From: Saccharothrix obliqua
GTDB taxonomy: Bacteria > Actinomycetota > Actinomycetes > Mycobacteriales > Pseudonocardiaceae
Length of the DNA stretch: 64,000 nt
NCBI RefSeq assembly: GCF_019375475.1
Contig: NZ_JAHXGQ010000003.1
Span: 1 to 64,000, forward strand
Direction: 5' to 3'
The first letter of the stretch is position 1. Each line of letters begins with the position of its first letter. Below the pieces are notes generated by a model. It searched no databases, was not told the origin of the DNA, and saw only the letters and a list, made by a program, of their open reading frames with translations. The position numbers and the translations under genes were made by a program. This document shows, piece by piece, positions 27,064 to 35,873 of the stretch.

Positions 27064-29261
27064 GCGGTGTCGATCGCGCGGTTGCGTGGGACGGGTTCCT
27101 GACGAAGTTCTTCTCCGCACCGAACGGCCTTCGGGCCGGGGGAAGCCCGGCAGTGGAGCGGATGATCGGCTATGCCGGGTCGGCGTGGCTCGGCGAGGAG
27201 TCGGTGCCCTTCTTCCTCCCGTTCTACGTGGACGGATGGTGGTACTGGTACGCGGTCTGCCCTGATCGGGAACAGCGGCTGTGGGTGCGGGACCTGATCC
27301 GCGCCCACGTGGGTTCATGGATTTCGTTCGACGGTCAGGTCATCGACAGCGCTTCAACCCAGGCCGTGGACGCGGTGGTGAACGCGTTGGTGGGGACCGG
27401 CGGGTGCGCGTTCCGGGTTCGGATCGCCCGTGATGCCGCTGCCAACCGTGAAGTGGGCAACGCGCTCGAACGCTTGAGCCGGACGCTCGCCGCGCGCCCC
27501 CACCGGAAAGCCCGGCTCGTTCCTCCGCTGGGCACGCTGCTCGGGGACTTCTCCGATGCCTGCGCGTCAGGAGCGCGCGGACGAGCCGAGGAACTGCTTG
27601 CCCAGTTGGAGCAGGACCACCGGCTGTCGAAGGCCAACAGGCTGTTCCTGAAGGTCCAGTTCTTCGCCGCGTTCGAACTGTGGGACGAGCTGGAACAGCT
27701 GGAGCAGTTGCCGGACCTGATCCGGCTGGACCGGCCCGTCCTGGCCTCCGACGCGCTGGCGCGCCTCGTGATGGCACGACTGGGCGAACAGGCCGACATC
27801 GCCGAGTTCTCCCGCGCCACGGCCGGCTTCGGCTGCCTGATCTCGTCGGTCACCGCGATCAGGTCGACCGCGGGAGCCCAGTATTACGCCTACTGGTCGT
27901 TGGCTTCCGGCGAGCCGGCGGGCGACGTGGCGGCTCGCTTGGAGTCGGCCGGGTGGTTGGCGCACGCCCAGGCCCGTGAAGTGCTGGCAGCGCTGCTGGC
28001 TGTGGTCGCGGCCCCGTCGATCGAAGTCCCGACGCCGGTCGACCTGAGCACTCTCCGGGACGTGGTCGCGCAACGGCGTTACGACGTCGCGATCGAGTTG
28101 CTGGAGGCGGTGCCGCCGTCGGGCGAACTGCTCGACGTGGTCATCGACCTCCTCGTCGCCACGTTCCACCCGGATGCCATCAGCATCTTCCAGCGGTGGA
28201 AGGCGGTGCTGGGCGGCGATTCGGCCGATGGTCGGTTGACGGACCGCCTGTCAGGCCAAGTGCGCGGCGTGGATCTTGCCTCGGTGCGGTTCGGCGACGC
28301 GGTCGCCCAGGCGTTCGCGATCCTGTCCGCGGCGGAACGCAGTCGTGCGCTGGAGGAGTTGCGGGAGCAGGCGGTTCCCCGCCTCATGCGCGCCGGGGCC
28401 CTGGTCGACGCCATGCAGGCCATCCAGGAGGTCGGGGGGACGCTCCAGGGCGACCAACTCGCCGAACTCGTCGATCTCCTGCTGGACTTGGAACGCGACC
28501 TGTTCCACGCGGCGGGTGACGTGCCCGGCATCCGGCAGTTGCGCATGGTGGCGGTCGAGATCTGGGCGCTCGGCGACCAGACGGGGGACCGCAGGCGGGC
28601 GGCGAGGCTTCTCGACCTGGTCGGGCGGGCGCTCGACAACGGCCTGAACCCCGTGCAGTACCGCGAACTGGTCGAGAACCTGAACGCGGGGTGGGGTCCC
28701 TTCCTCACCGACGCGGACGTGGCGCTCGGGCTCGAGGCGATCGAAGTTCTTGCGGCGAGCCGCCCGGACGGCGAAGCGGTGCTGGACTCGTTCGCGACAC
28801 TGATCCTGAGCCGGATCGGCACTCACAACGCGCACCGGATCGAACCGGCCTCCCTGGAGACCGCCGTCCTGCTGAGCGGCGAGTTCGGGCTGCACCTGAC
28901 CGGCCTGCCGGACCACACGGTCACGGCGGTCGACCAGGACGCGGGTTCCGCGTTCCCGCCGGGCGGTTCCGTCGCGATCTACTCGTTGATGGAGCCTGCC
29001 GCACGCAGGGCGGCGACCATCCTGGCCCGACGCCACCCCGGCCTGCGCGTGGAGACGCTGGCGGCCAAGGTGGCAACGGAGGCGCTGCGCACCGCCGCGC
29101 GGAACGCGGATCTGCTGGTGATCGCGGACAAGGCCGCGGCTCATGCCGCGACGGACGCGCTCAAGGCGGCTCGTGGGGACAAGCCCACGGAGTACGCACG
29201 CGGCAAGGGGACGGCCTCCCTGGTCCAAGCGGTCGCGGACGGACTGGTGAAGTGGTTCTGA
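27060..29261 (+). CDS. dpdD: DpdD, restriction-module protein
   Basis: The product is 733 aa with no signal peptide, no membrane segment and no catalytic motif I can name. The N-terminal about 170 residues are mixed alpha/beta (YVDGWWYWYAVCPDREQRLWV), the middle is a long helical-repeat-like region and the C-terminal about 100 residues form an alpha/beta unit (VAIYSLMEPAARRAATILAR, and DLLVIADKAAAHAATDALKA), ending with a GKGTASLVQAV stretch. Size and its position at the end of an E-F-G-H-I-J-K series support DpdD. The ATG overlaps the dpdK stop. No terminator hairpin is obvious in the 210 bp that separate it from the convergent transporter gene. Confidence 0.75.
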   Translation: MSGVDRAVAWDGFLTKFFSAPNGLRAGGSPAVERMIGYAGSAWLGEESVPFFLPFYVDGWWYWYAVCPDREQRLWVRDLIRAHVGSWISFDGQVIDSASTQAVDAVVNALVGTGGCAFRVRIARDAAANREVGNALERLSRTLAARPHRKARLVPPLGTLLGDFSDACASGARGRAEELLAQLEQDHRLSKANRLFLKVQFFAAFELWDELEQLEQLPDLIRLDRPVLASDALARLVMARLGEQADIAEFSRATAGFGCLISSVTAIRSTAGAQYYAYWSLASGEPAGDVAARLESAGWLAHAQAREVLAALLAVVAAPSIEVPTPVDLSTLRDVVAQRRYDVAIELLEAVPPSGELLDVVIDLLVATFHPDAISIFQRWKAVLGGDSADGRLTDRLSGQVRGVDLASVRFGDAVAQAFAILSAAERSRALEELREQAVPRLMRAGALVDAMQAIQEVGGTLQGDQLAELVDLLLDLERDLFHAAGDVPGIRQLRMVAVEIWALGDQTGDRRRAARLLDLVGRALDNGLNPVQYRELVENLNAGWGPFLTDADVALGLEAIEVLAASRPDGEAVLDSFATLILSRIGTHNAHRIEPASLETAVLLSGEFGLHLTGLPDHTVTAVDQDAGSAFPPGGSVAIYSLMEPAARRAATILARRHPGLRVETLAAKVATEALRTAARNADLLVIADKAAAHAATDALKAARGDKPTEYARGKGTASLVQAVADGLVKWF

Positions 29262-29471
29262 CCGGCGGTGGGAGGTAGCCGCGGAGTTGGACCCGGCGGT
29301 CAGGAATCTGTCCGTTGATCGAGTAGGTCGTTCGTCGCGCAGGGCGTTCCGGATCATGTCGGGCACGCTCGGCCGAGCCGCGGTCGACCTCACCGCGGCA
29401 CCGCCTGCTCACGGCTCGCTGTGGAGCGCACACACAGCCCTGAGCAGGGGCGAATCCACTCCCGTTGACCG

Positions 29472-30011
29472 TCAGGCGTGGCTGGTGGCTGGTGAGTGGC
29501 GTGCGAGGGCGCGCCGGACGATCTCGGCCACGCCCAGGGCCGTGGCGGTCACCCAGATGGACTTCACCAGGATCTGGCCGGTGAGCGCCTCGGCGGTGAT
29601 GCCGAACCCGGACAGCCAAAGGAACAACGACGTGTCCGCCAGTGCTCCCACGATGTTCGAGACGACGAGCGCGCGGCGCCAACCGTTGCGGCGGAGTCGC
29701 GAGTACACGGCCAGGTCGAGCAATTCGGAGACCGCGAACGCGGCTCCGGAGGCCAGCGCGATCCGGCCGTCGGACATCGCCACCGAGAGGACCGTTCCGG
29801 TGGCGATCGCGATCCACACCCACCGCAGGCCCGCCCACTCGTGCACCGCGTCCCGCAAGGACAGCGCCAACCCGGCGAGGTAGGTGCCGGACGGGACCAG
29901 GAGCCCGAATCCCGCCGGAATCAGCCCCCAGGTGCTGGTGACGATGTTCGCGGCGAGGACGGACGCGATGTACGAGATGAGGATCGTGGCGCGGATGGTG
30001 GCGCGGGTCAT
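29472..30011 (-). CDS. VUT/YhhQ-family transporter, probable queuosine-precursor (preQ0/preQ1) importer
   Basis: This 179-aa integral membrane protein has about five to six hydrophobic helices. The sequences SVLAANIVTSTWGLIPAGFG, then VPSGTYLAGLALSLRDAVHE, match the Vut_1 (DUF165) family. Its characterised member, E. coli YhhQ, imports 7-cyano- and 7-aminomethyl-7-deazaguanine. The start is ATG 30011. It is convergent with the dpd restriction operon, ending 210 bp from dpdD. In that context a 7-deazaguanine importer makes sense, because such a base is the substrate of Dpd DNA modification. However, the same family also feeds tRNA queuosine synthesis, so the link is suggestive rather than proven. 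Confidence 0.8.
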   Translation of the reverse strand: MTRATIRATILISYIASVLAANIVTSTWGLIPAGFGLLVPSGTYLAGLALSLRDAVHEWAGLRWVWIAIATGTVLSVAMSDGRIALASGAAFAVSELLDLAVYSRLRRNGWRRALVVSNIVGALADTSLFLWLSGFGITAEALTGQILVKSIWVTATALGVAEIVRRALARHSPATSHA

Positions 30012-30347
30012 TCACGTGCTCCGGGTGGGGAGTGGGCTGGCCGGGGTGGCGGACCGCCGAGGCGGGGCCGGGTGCGCATCATGCCTTGTGCGGAGCCGCG
30101 GCGCGGGCTCAGGGGCCTGCGTCTCATTGTGCGGGTTGCGAGGCGCTGATCAATCCCCGGAACACAGTGGTCTTGGTCGCGGTGGAGACGTGGTAGTCGC
30201 ACGAGGACCGACTCTTCGGCGAGTGGCCCACGGCTGCGGCAAAGTGGTAACCGTCGGTCGTGTGAAGAAGTGCACCGGGAACGGACGTGACCGTGGAGTG
30301 TGTGGTCGCCGTCCGTTCCCGACATTCAGGACGAATCCGCAGGCGGA
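30012..30347. other. Intergenic region between the transporter and SARP genes
   Basis: About 336 bp holding the transporter promoter (right-to-left) and the terminator of the SARP gene at 30277-30320. No convincing gene was seen; short open frames here lack ribosome-binding sites. Confidence 0.4.
30277..30320 (-). terminator. Hairpin terminator of the first SARP gene
   Basis: A perfect 11-bp inverted repeat (30277-30287 and 30310-30320) has an inner GACC/GGTC stem and lies 27 bp after the SARP stop codon on the minus strand. Confidence 0.65.
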
Positions 30348-31265
30348 TCAGGCGTGGTGGGTCCTGGAGCGGGGCGGGTCGGACCAGGCGGGGACCGGTC
30401 GGCGACGCGGGTGACGGCGCAGGTAGGCGCGGTCGTCGGGTGGCGTGGGCGGTTCGCCGCCCACGGTGCTCGGCACGCGCGGGTGCTCGCGCCGGGGCGG
30501 GCGGCGGTTCAGGTCGAGCACGGCGTCCGCGGTGAGGATGGCGTGCCGCAGGCGGCGGATGGGCGGTGCCGGCTCGATGCCCAGCGTGTCGCCGAGGACC
30601 TGGCGCAGCCGCTCGAAAGCGGCCAGCGCGCGGTCGCGGTCGCCCGAGCGGTACAGCGCCACCATGTACTGCGCGCACGCGTTCTCGTGGGTGGGGTGCA
30701 GCGACACGCGCGTGCTCAGCTCGTCCAGCAGCTCCTCGTGCCGACCGAGGCGCAGATCGGCCTCGATCCGCTGCTCCACCACGGCGTTGCGCACCTCCGC
30801 CAGCTCCACCACGTGCGTCATGCTCAACCGACCCGGCCGCACGTCGGCCAACGCCGGCCCGCGCCACAACCCCAGTGCCGCCGCGAAGAAGTCCGACGCG
30901 CGCTCGTCGTCACCGACGGAGACGCACCACCGCGCCGCCCACACCAGCCGCTCGAAGCGGAAGCGGTCGAAGTGGTCGGTGCCGGTCACCAACTGGTAGC
31001 CCTGGTTGCGCGTGACCAGGATGTCGCTGCGGTCCACCGGGGCCGCGCTGCGCAGGATCTGGCGAATGTGCAGCACGTAGGTCTGCAACGTGGACATCAC
31101 GCTCTTCGGCGGCCGGGCGCCCCACAGCTCGACAATGCAGTCGCTGGCCCGGACCAGCTCGTTCGCATTCGTCATCAAGAATGCGAGGAGTTGTTTCGGC
31201 TTGGGCGCGCTCGGCACGAAGTTGACGCCGTGGCTGGTCAGCACCAACGACCCAAGTATCCCCAT
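30348..31265 (-). CDS. SARP-family transcriptional activator (first copy)
   Basis: The product is about 305 aa. The N-terminal OmpR-like winged helix starts GILGSLVLTSHG and includes PKPKQLLAFLMTNANELVRA and MSTLQTYVLHIRQIL, as in SARPs. A bacterial transcriptional activator domain follows (FAAALGLWRGPALADV, NACAQYMVALYRSGDRDRAL, AAFERLRQVLGDTLGIEPAP). The C-terminal tail is Arg/Pro-rich. The start is the ATG at 31265 or the GTG two codons earlier. SARPs activate antibiotic gene clusters; this one is divergent from the first FAD-oxidase gene and opens the aminohydroxybenzoate cluster, so pathway-specific activation is the natural reading. Confidence 0.9.
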   Translation of the reverse strand: MGILGSLVLTSHGVNFVPSAPKPKQLLAFLMTNANELVRASDCIVELWGARPPKSVMSTLQTYVLHIRQILRSAAPVDRSDILVTRNQGYQLVTGTDHFDRFRFERLVWAARWCVSVGDDERASDFFAAALGLWRGPALADVRPGRLSMTHVVELAEVRNAVVEQRIEADLRLGRHEELLDELSTRVSLHPTHENACAQYMVALYRSGDRDRALAAFERLRQVLGDTLGIEPAPPIRRLRHAILTADAVLDLNRRPPRREHPRVPSTVGGEPPTPPDDRAYLRRHPRRRPVPAWSDPPRSRTHHA

Positions 31266-31588
31266 CTCCACGGAAGATCCCCCCTGAGCGTATGCCGAAA
31301 GGGCCTCCCGGTGGCCTCCCAACCAGCCGGAACGCGCTGCTCGGCTCCGTTGGCCGTCATGCTACCAGCGGGTGGACCAGTGGTTGCGGGCGTTTCCGGC
31401 GAGGACTTACCGCGGTCCGCCTGAAATGGATCAAGGACCGGCTCCGGGTGCGGTGGGCACACGTCATCAGGGCACATCATCCGACGGCTCGATATAAACC
31501 GGCTAAAGATCGCCCCGCCCGCATTGGTGGGGTGTGGAATTCGCTGGTGTAATCAATCCGCACAGCCACGGCGAGCGGGGGGAAACCA
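31266..31588. promoter_or_regulatory. Divergent promoter region, SARP / FAD-oxidase
   Basis: This 323-bp non-coding region between divergent genes is AT-richer around 31487-31560 (GATATAAACC near 31493). It must hold both promoters and probably SARP heptamer sites, but I could not assign a convincing direct-repeat pair. Confidence 0.4.
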
Positions 31589-33139
31589 ATGGCTGGTACG
31601 AAGGCGGCGGTGGTGACGCCGGCGGACGCCCGGTACCCGGACCTGGTGCGCGGCCTCAACCAGCGCTGGGTGGGCCGTCCCGACGAGGTGGTGCTGCCGA
31701 CCACGACCGCTCAGGTGGCGGACGCCGTGCGGGAGGCGGTGCGGGCGGGCAGGCGGATCACCGCGGTCAGCGGCGGGCACTGCTTCGAGGACTTCGCGTT
31801 CAACCCGGAGGTGCGCGTCGTCGTCAACCTGGCGGCGCTCAACCGGGTCTACTTCGACCACGAGCGGGGCGCTTTCGCGGTGGAGGCGGGCGCCCGCCTG
31901 CTCGACGTCTACGAGAAGCTGTACCGCTTCTGGGGCGTCACGCTCCCGGCGGGTGTCTGCTACACGGTCGGGGCGGGCGGGCACGTCGCCGGCGGTGGTT
32001 TCGGGTTCCTGTCCCGGCGGTTCGGCCTGGTGGTCGACCACCTCCACGCGGTGGAGGTCGTCGTGGTCGACGGCCGGGGGCAGGTGCGCACCGTGGTCGC
32101 GACCCGCGAGGAGGACGACCCGAACCGCGACCTGTGGTGGGCGCACACCGGTGGTGGCGGCGGCAACTTCGGCATCGTCACGCGTTACTGGTTCCGCTCG
32201 CCGGACGCCACCGGCACGGCGCCCGAGGCGTTGCTGCCCGTGCCGCCGCCGGAGGTGTTCGTGGTGGCGTTGTCGTGGTCGTGGCAGGACCTCACCGAGG
32301 AGCGCTTCACCGCCCTGGTCCGCAACTACGGCGAGTGGCACGCGGCCAACAGCGCGCCCGACTCCCCGTACGCGGGGCTCTTCGCGATGCTGATCCTGGG
32401 CCACCGGTCCAACGGCGAGGTCAGCCTCATCTGCCAGCTCGACGCCACCACACCCGACGCGCGGCGGCTGCTGGACGACTTCCTCGCCGAGCTGACCCGC
32501 GGCGTGGACGTCGCGGCCGGCCCGATGACGGCGCGGCAGGGCGAGTTCAACCCGATGCCCGAGTTGGCCGCGCCACGCACCCTGCCGTGGTTGCAGGCGA
32601 CCCGGCTGTTCGGCACGACCGACGGCATGTTGAACGACCCCAGCCTGCGCATCGACTACAAGTCCGCGTACATGCGCCGACCGCTGCCGCCACACCACAT
32701 CGCGGCCCTGTACAAGCACCTCACCCGCACCGACATCGCCAACCCGTCGGCGGCGGTGCAGCTGCACTCCTTCGGCGGTCGGATCAACGCGGTCGACCGC
32801 ACGGCCACCGCGTCGGCGCACCGCGACTCGTGCTTCAAGCTGATCTACTTCCTCCAGTGGACCGACGAGTCCGACGACGCGGCGAGCATCGCGTGGCTGC
32901 GGGAGTTCTACGAGGAGGTCTACGCCGACACCGGCGGTGTCCCGGTGTCCGATGACACCACCGACGGCTGCTACGTCAACTACCCGGACATCGACCTCGG
33001 CGACCCCGCGCGCAACCGGTCGGGCGTGCCCTGGCACGACCTGTACTACGCGGAGAACTACCCGCGCCTGCAACGGGTCAAGGCCGAGTGGGACCCGCAC
33101 GACGTCTTCCGGCACGGCCAGTCGGTCCGGCTGCCGTGA
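31589..33139 (+). CDS. Bicovalent-FAD oxidase, berberine-bridge-enzyme-like (first copy)
   Basis: This 516-aa protein belongs to the vanillyl-alcohol-oxidase/BBE superfamily. H64 in VSGGHCFEDF and C124 in AGVCYTVGAGGH are the two residues that bind FAD covalently (8-alpha-histidyl and 6-S-cysteinyl); the 60-residue spacing equals that of AknOx. The BBE C-terminal signature NYPDIDLGDP...WHDLYYAENYPRLQRVKAEWDP is intact. Such enzymes oxidise alcohols or hydroxylated rings in secondary metabolites with release of H2O2. A Shine-Dalgarno (GGGGGGAAA) precedes ATG 31589. Its stop overlaps the start of the flavin monooxygenase gene. A close paralogue lies at 36943-38559. The substrate is unknown. Confidence 0.9.
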   Translation: MAGTKAAVVTPADARYPDLVRGLNQRWVGRPDEVVLPTTTAQVADAVREAVRAGRRITAVSGGHCFEDFAFNPEVRVVVNLAALNRVYFDHERGAFAVEAGARLLDVYEKLYRFWGVTLPAGVCYTVGAGGHVAGGGFGFLSRRFGLVVDHLHAVEVVVVDGRGQVRTVVATREEDDPNRDLWWAHTGGGGGNFGIVTRYWFRSPDATGTAPEALLPVPPPEVFVVALSWSWQDLTEERFTALVRNYGEWHAANSAPDSPYAGLFAMLILGHRSNGEVSLICQLDATTPDARRLLDDFLAELTRGVDVAAGPMTARQGEFNPMPELAAPRTLPWLQATRLFGTTDGMLNDPSLRIDYKSAYMRRPLPPHHIAALYKHLTRTDIANPSAAVQLHSFGGRINAVDRTATASAHRDSCFKLIYFLQWTDESDDAASIAWLREFYEEVYADTGGVPVSDDTTDGCYVNYPDIDLGDPARNRSGVPWHDLYYAENYPRLQRVKAEWDPHDVFRHGQSVRLP

Positions 33140-34770
33140 TCCCGGTCGCCGTCGTCGGTGCCGGTCCCGTCGGCCTGCTGCTCGCGCTGTCGCTGGACCG
33201 GCTCGGCGTGCCGACCGTGGTGCTGGACGGCGAGCGGACGCAGCCCGCCCAACCGAGGGGCAGCACGCACAACGCCCGCACCATGGAGCACTACCGGGCG
33301 CTCGGCCTCGCGGCGCAGGTGCGCGGGCTCGGGCTGCCCTGGGACCACCCGACCGACATCGCGTTCTTCACCCGCTACAGCGGGCACGAGCTGGCCCGCC
33401 TGCCCCGGCCGAGCGCCGGGCAGGTGCTGCGCGACCGCGCCGCCGCCGACCGCGTGGACCAGACGCCCGAGCCGATGCACCGGGCGAACCAGATGTACGT
33501 CGAGCGCCTGCTGCTCGACCACGCGCGGACGCGGCCGAACATCGGGCTGCGCCTGGGCTGGCGGGTGGTCGGCCTCGCCGAGCGGTCCGACCACGTGGCG
33601 TTGACGTGCGAGTGCGCCGACGTGACCAGGGTGCTGCGGGCCGCGCACGTGGTCGGCTGCGACGGCGGCCGCAGCTTCGTCCGGCGCGTCCTCGGCATCG
33701 GTTACGCCGGGCCGGGTTCGGTCGACCAGGACGTGCTCGGCCGCGAGGCGACCGCGGCGCACCTGCGGATACCCCGGCTGTACCGGGACTGCCTGGCGGG
33801 CCGCCGGGCGTGGAGCCACTGGTCGGTGACCGCGGAGTTCGCGCTCAACCTGATCGCCGTCAACGGCGTGGACGAGTTCTTCCTGCTGACCAGCTCGCTG
33901 CGGCCGGGGCGGGTGGACGACGACGCGATCGCCGGGCTGGTGCGGCGGGCGATCGGCGCGCCGCTGCCCGTGCGGGTGCTCGGCCACCGGCGGTGGACGC
34001 CGGGCGCGGCGCTGGTCGCCGAGCGGTTCGGCGAGGGGCGGGTGCTGCTGGCGGGCGACGCGGCGCACCTGTTCACGCCCAACGGCGGTTTCGGCATGAA
34101 CACCGGGATCGACGACGTGGTGAACCTGGCGTGGAAGCTCGCCGCCGCGGTCCAGGGCTGGGGCGGCGCGCGGCTGCTCGACACCTACGAGCTGGAGCGC
34201 AGACCGGTGGCGCTGCGGAACACGCGGGCGGCCCGGGAGCTGAACCTCGGGCTCGGCGCCGTCGACCGGCCCGCCGACCTGGAGGCCGACACCCCGGGCG
34301 GTCGGGCGGCCCGCGCGAAGGCGGGCGCGGAGCTGGCCGAGTACGGGCGGCGCACGCTGGACACCTCCGGCGTGCAGCTCGGCGCGCGGTACGACGGGTC
34401 GCCGATCGTCGTGGCGGACGGCGGCACGCCACCCGCGGACGACTTCACCCGCTACACCCCGACGAGCGTGCCCGGCGGGCGCGCGCCGCACCTGTGGCTG
34501 GACGACTTCCACGGACCCCACAGCTCGCTCTACGACCGGTTCGGCGCGGGGTTCACCCTGCTGCGGCTGGGCGGGCGGGCGCCGCACGCGAACGCGTTGC
34601 GCGCCGAGGCCGCCGCGCGCGGCATCCCGCTGACCGTGCTCACCCTGCCCGACCCGGTCGCGCGCGACCTGTACGAGCGCGACCTGGTGCTGGTGCGGCC
34701 CGACCAGCACGTGGCGTGGCGCGGCAACCGGGAACCGGAAGCGCTCTGGCCGGTGGTCACGGGGCACTGA
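33136..34770 (+). CDS. Class A FAD-dependent aromatic monooxygenase
   Basis: The product is 544 aa with the three fingerprints of PHBH-type flavin hydroxylases: GxGxxG in VAVVGAGPVGLLLALSLDRL, the DG motif VVGCDGGRSFVRR and the GD motif VLLAGDAAHLFTPNGGFGMN followed by DDVVNLAWKLAA. A C-terminal thioredoxin-like domain, as in polyketide hydroxylases of the PgaE/RdmE and MhpA type, is present. It should use NAD(P)H and O2 to hydroxylate (or decarboxylatively hydroxylate) an aromatic ring. The GTG at 33136 overlaps the stop of the FAD-oxidase as GTGA, so both are coupled. Within an aminohydroxybenzoate cluster an aromatic acid is the likely substrate, by inference. Confidence 0.9.
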   Translation: MIPVAVVGAGPVGLLLALSLDRLGVPTVVLDGERTQPAQPRGSTHNARTMEHYRALGLAAQVRGLGLPWDHPTDIAFFTRYSGHELARLPRPSAGQVLRDRAAADRVDQTPEPMHRANQMYVERLLLDHARTRPNIGLRLGWRVVGLAERSDHVALTCECADVTRVLRAAHVVGCDGGRSFVRRVLGIGYAGPGSVDQDVLGREATAAHLRIPRLYRDCLAGRRAWSHWSVTAEFALNLIAVNGVDEFFLLTSSLRPGRVDDDAIAGLVRRAIGAPLPVRVLGHRRWTPGAALVAERFGEGRVLLAGDAAHLFTPNGGFGMNTGIDDVVNLAWKLAAAVQGWGGARLLDTYELERRPVALRNTRAARELNLGLGAVDRPADLEADTPGGRAARAKAGAELAEYGRRTLDTSGVQLGARYDGSPIVVADGGTPPADDFTRYTPTSVPGGRAPHLWLDDFHGPHSSLYDRFGAGFTLLRLGGRAPHANALRAEAAARGIPLTVLTLPDPVARDLYERDLVLVRPDQHVAWRGNREPEALWPVVTGH

Positions 34771-34925
34771 TGTGACCCGCATCACATTCCGGCAACCGTT
34801 CCGGACCGGCGGTGTTCTCCCACTCGGTGGACAGGTCCACCGCGCAGCCGGCGGAAGAGGGGCCGTCACGGGCGCGCCGGTGGGCCTGTCCGCCGGTCGC
34901 ATGAACTTCACAACGGGGGGTTGGG

Positions 34926-35762
34926 ATGAAGTTCAACCTGTTCGGGCCGCTGTCCGTGCGCGCCGACGGCGTCGACAGCACGCCCAGCGCGCCGAAGCAG
35001 CGCCAGATGCTGGCGCTCCTGCTGCTCAACGCCAACCACGTCGTCTCGATCGCGCAGTTCACCGAGGAACTGTGGGAGTGCGGACCGCCGCCGAGCGCGG
35101 TCGCCGTGGTGCACACGTACGTCATGCAGTTGCGGCGCAAGCTTTGCGACGCCGGTGCGCACACCGGTGAGGCGACTCCCCGGTTGGTCACCAGGGAGCA
35201 GGGCTACCTGCTGCGGGTCCTGCCGGGCGAACTGGACCTCGGCGTGTACGAGAACCAGGTGCGCGCCGCGCGGCACGCGCTCGCCCAGCACCGGTACGCC
35301 GCCGCCGCCCGGCGGCTGCGCATGGCGTTGAACGGCTGCCCCGGTCCGCTCATGGTCGACGTGGCGGTCGGTCCGCTGCTGCGCGCCGGCATCGAGGTGG
35401 TGGAGCGCGACCGGCTGGCGGCGGTCGGCCAGCGCATCGAGGCGGAGCTGCGCCTCGGCCGCCACCACGACCTGGTCGGCGAGCTGAGCGCGCTAGCCTG
35501 CCGGCACCCGGCGGACGAGGCGCTCACCGCGCAGCTCATGCTCGCGCTCTACCGGTCGGGTCGGCAGGCCGACGCGCTGGCCGCGTTCCACCGGCTGCGC
35601 CGGACGCTGGGCGACGAGCTGGCGGCGGTCCCGTCACCGCGGATGCACCAGCTCTACAGCGACATCCTGGCCGCCCGGCCGTGGCTGGAGGCCGCCGCGG
35701 ACTCCCGCACGCGGCTCTCGCTGGACCTGGTGGCGACCGCAGCCGTTCCGGTGCCGGACTGA
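34926..35762 (+). CDS. SARP-family transcriptional activator (second copy)
   Basis: The product is 278 aa with the same plan as the SARP at 30348-31265: an OmpR-type DNA-binding domain (MKFNLFGPLSVRADG, SAPKQRQMLALLLLNANHVV, VVHTYVMQLRRKL) and a transcriptional activator domain (DEALTAQLMLALYRSGRQAD, then ALAAFHRLRRTLGDEL). GGGGGG lies just before ATG 34926. The two SARPs share clear similarity but are not near-identical. It sits 155 bp after the monooxygenase gene and about 110 bp before the SDR gene on the same strand. It probably activates the same cluster. Confidence 0.9.
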   Translation: MKFNLFGPLSVRADGVDSTPSAPKQRQMLALLLLNANHVVSIAQFTEELWECGPPPSAVAVVHTYVMQLRRKLCDAGAHTGEATPRLVTREQGYLLRVLPGELDLGVYENQVRAARHALAQHRYAAAARRLRMALNGCPGPLMVDVAVGPLLRAGIEVVERDRLAAVGQRIEAELRLGRHHDLVGELSALACRHPADEALTAQLMLALYRSGRQADALAAFHRLRRTLGDELAAVPSPRMHQLYSDILAARPWLEAAADSRTRLSLDLVATAAVPVPD

Positions 35763-35873
35763 GCACCCGTCCGCGCGGGCGCAACCGACTCGACGCGGTC
35801 GGTGTTCCCCAGTCGAACCACGTCGCCCGCCCGACCGGGTGGGCGATCCGCGCACACGAGATCGAGGAGAAGC

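Noticed and set aside
29262..29471. Possible gene remnant between dpdD and the transporter
   Set aside because: Short frames on both strands give no recognisable protein, and nothing supports a broken dpdA or integrase.
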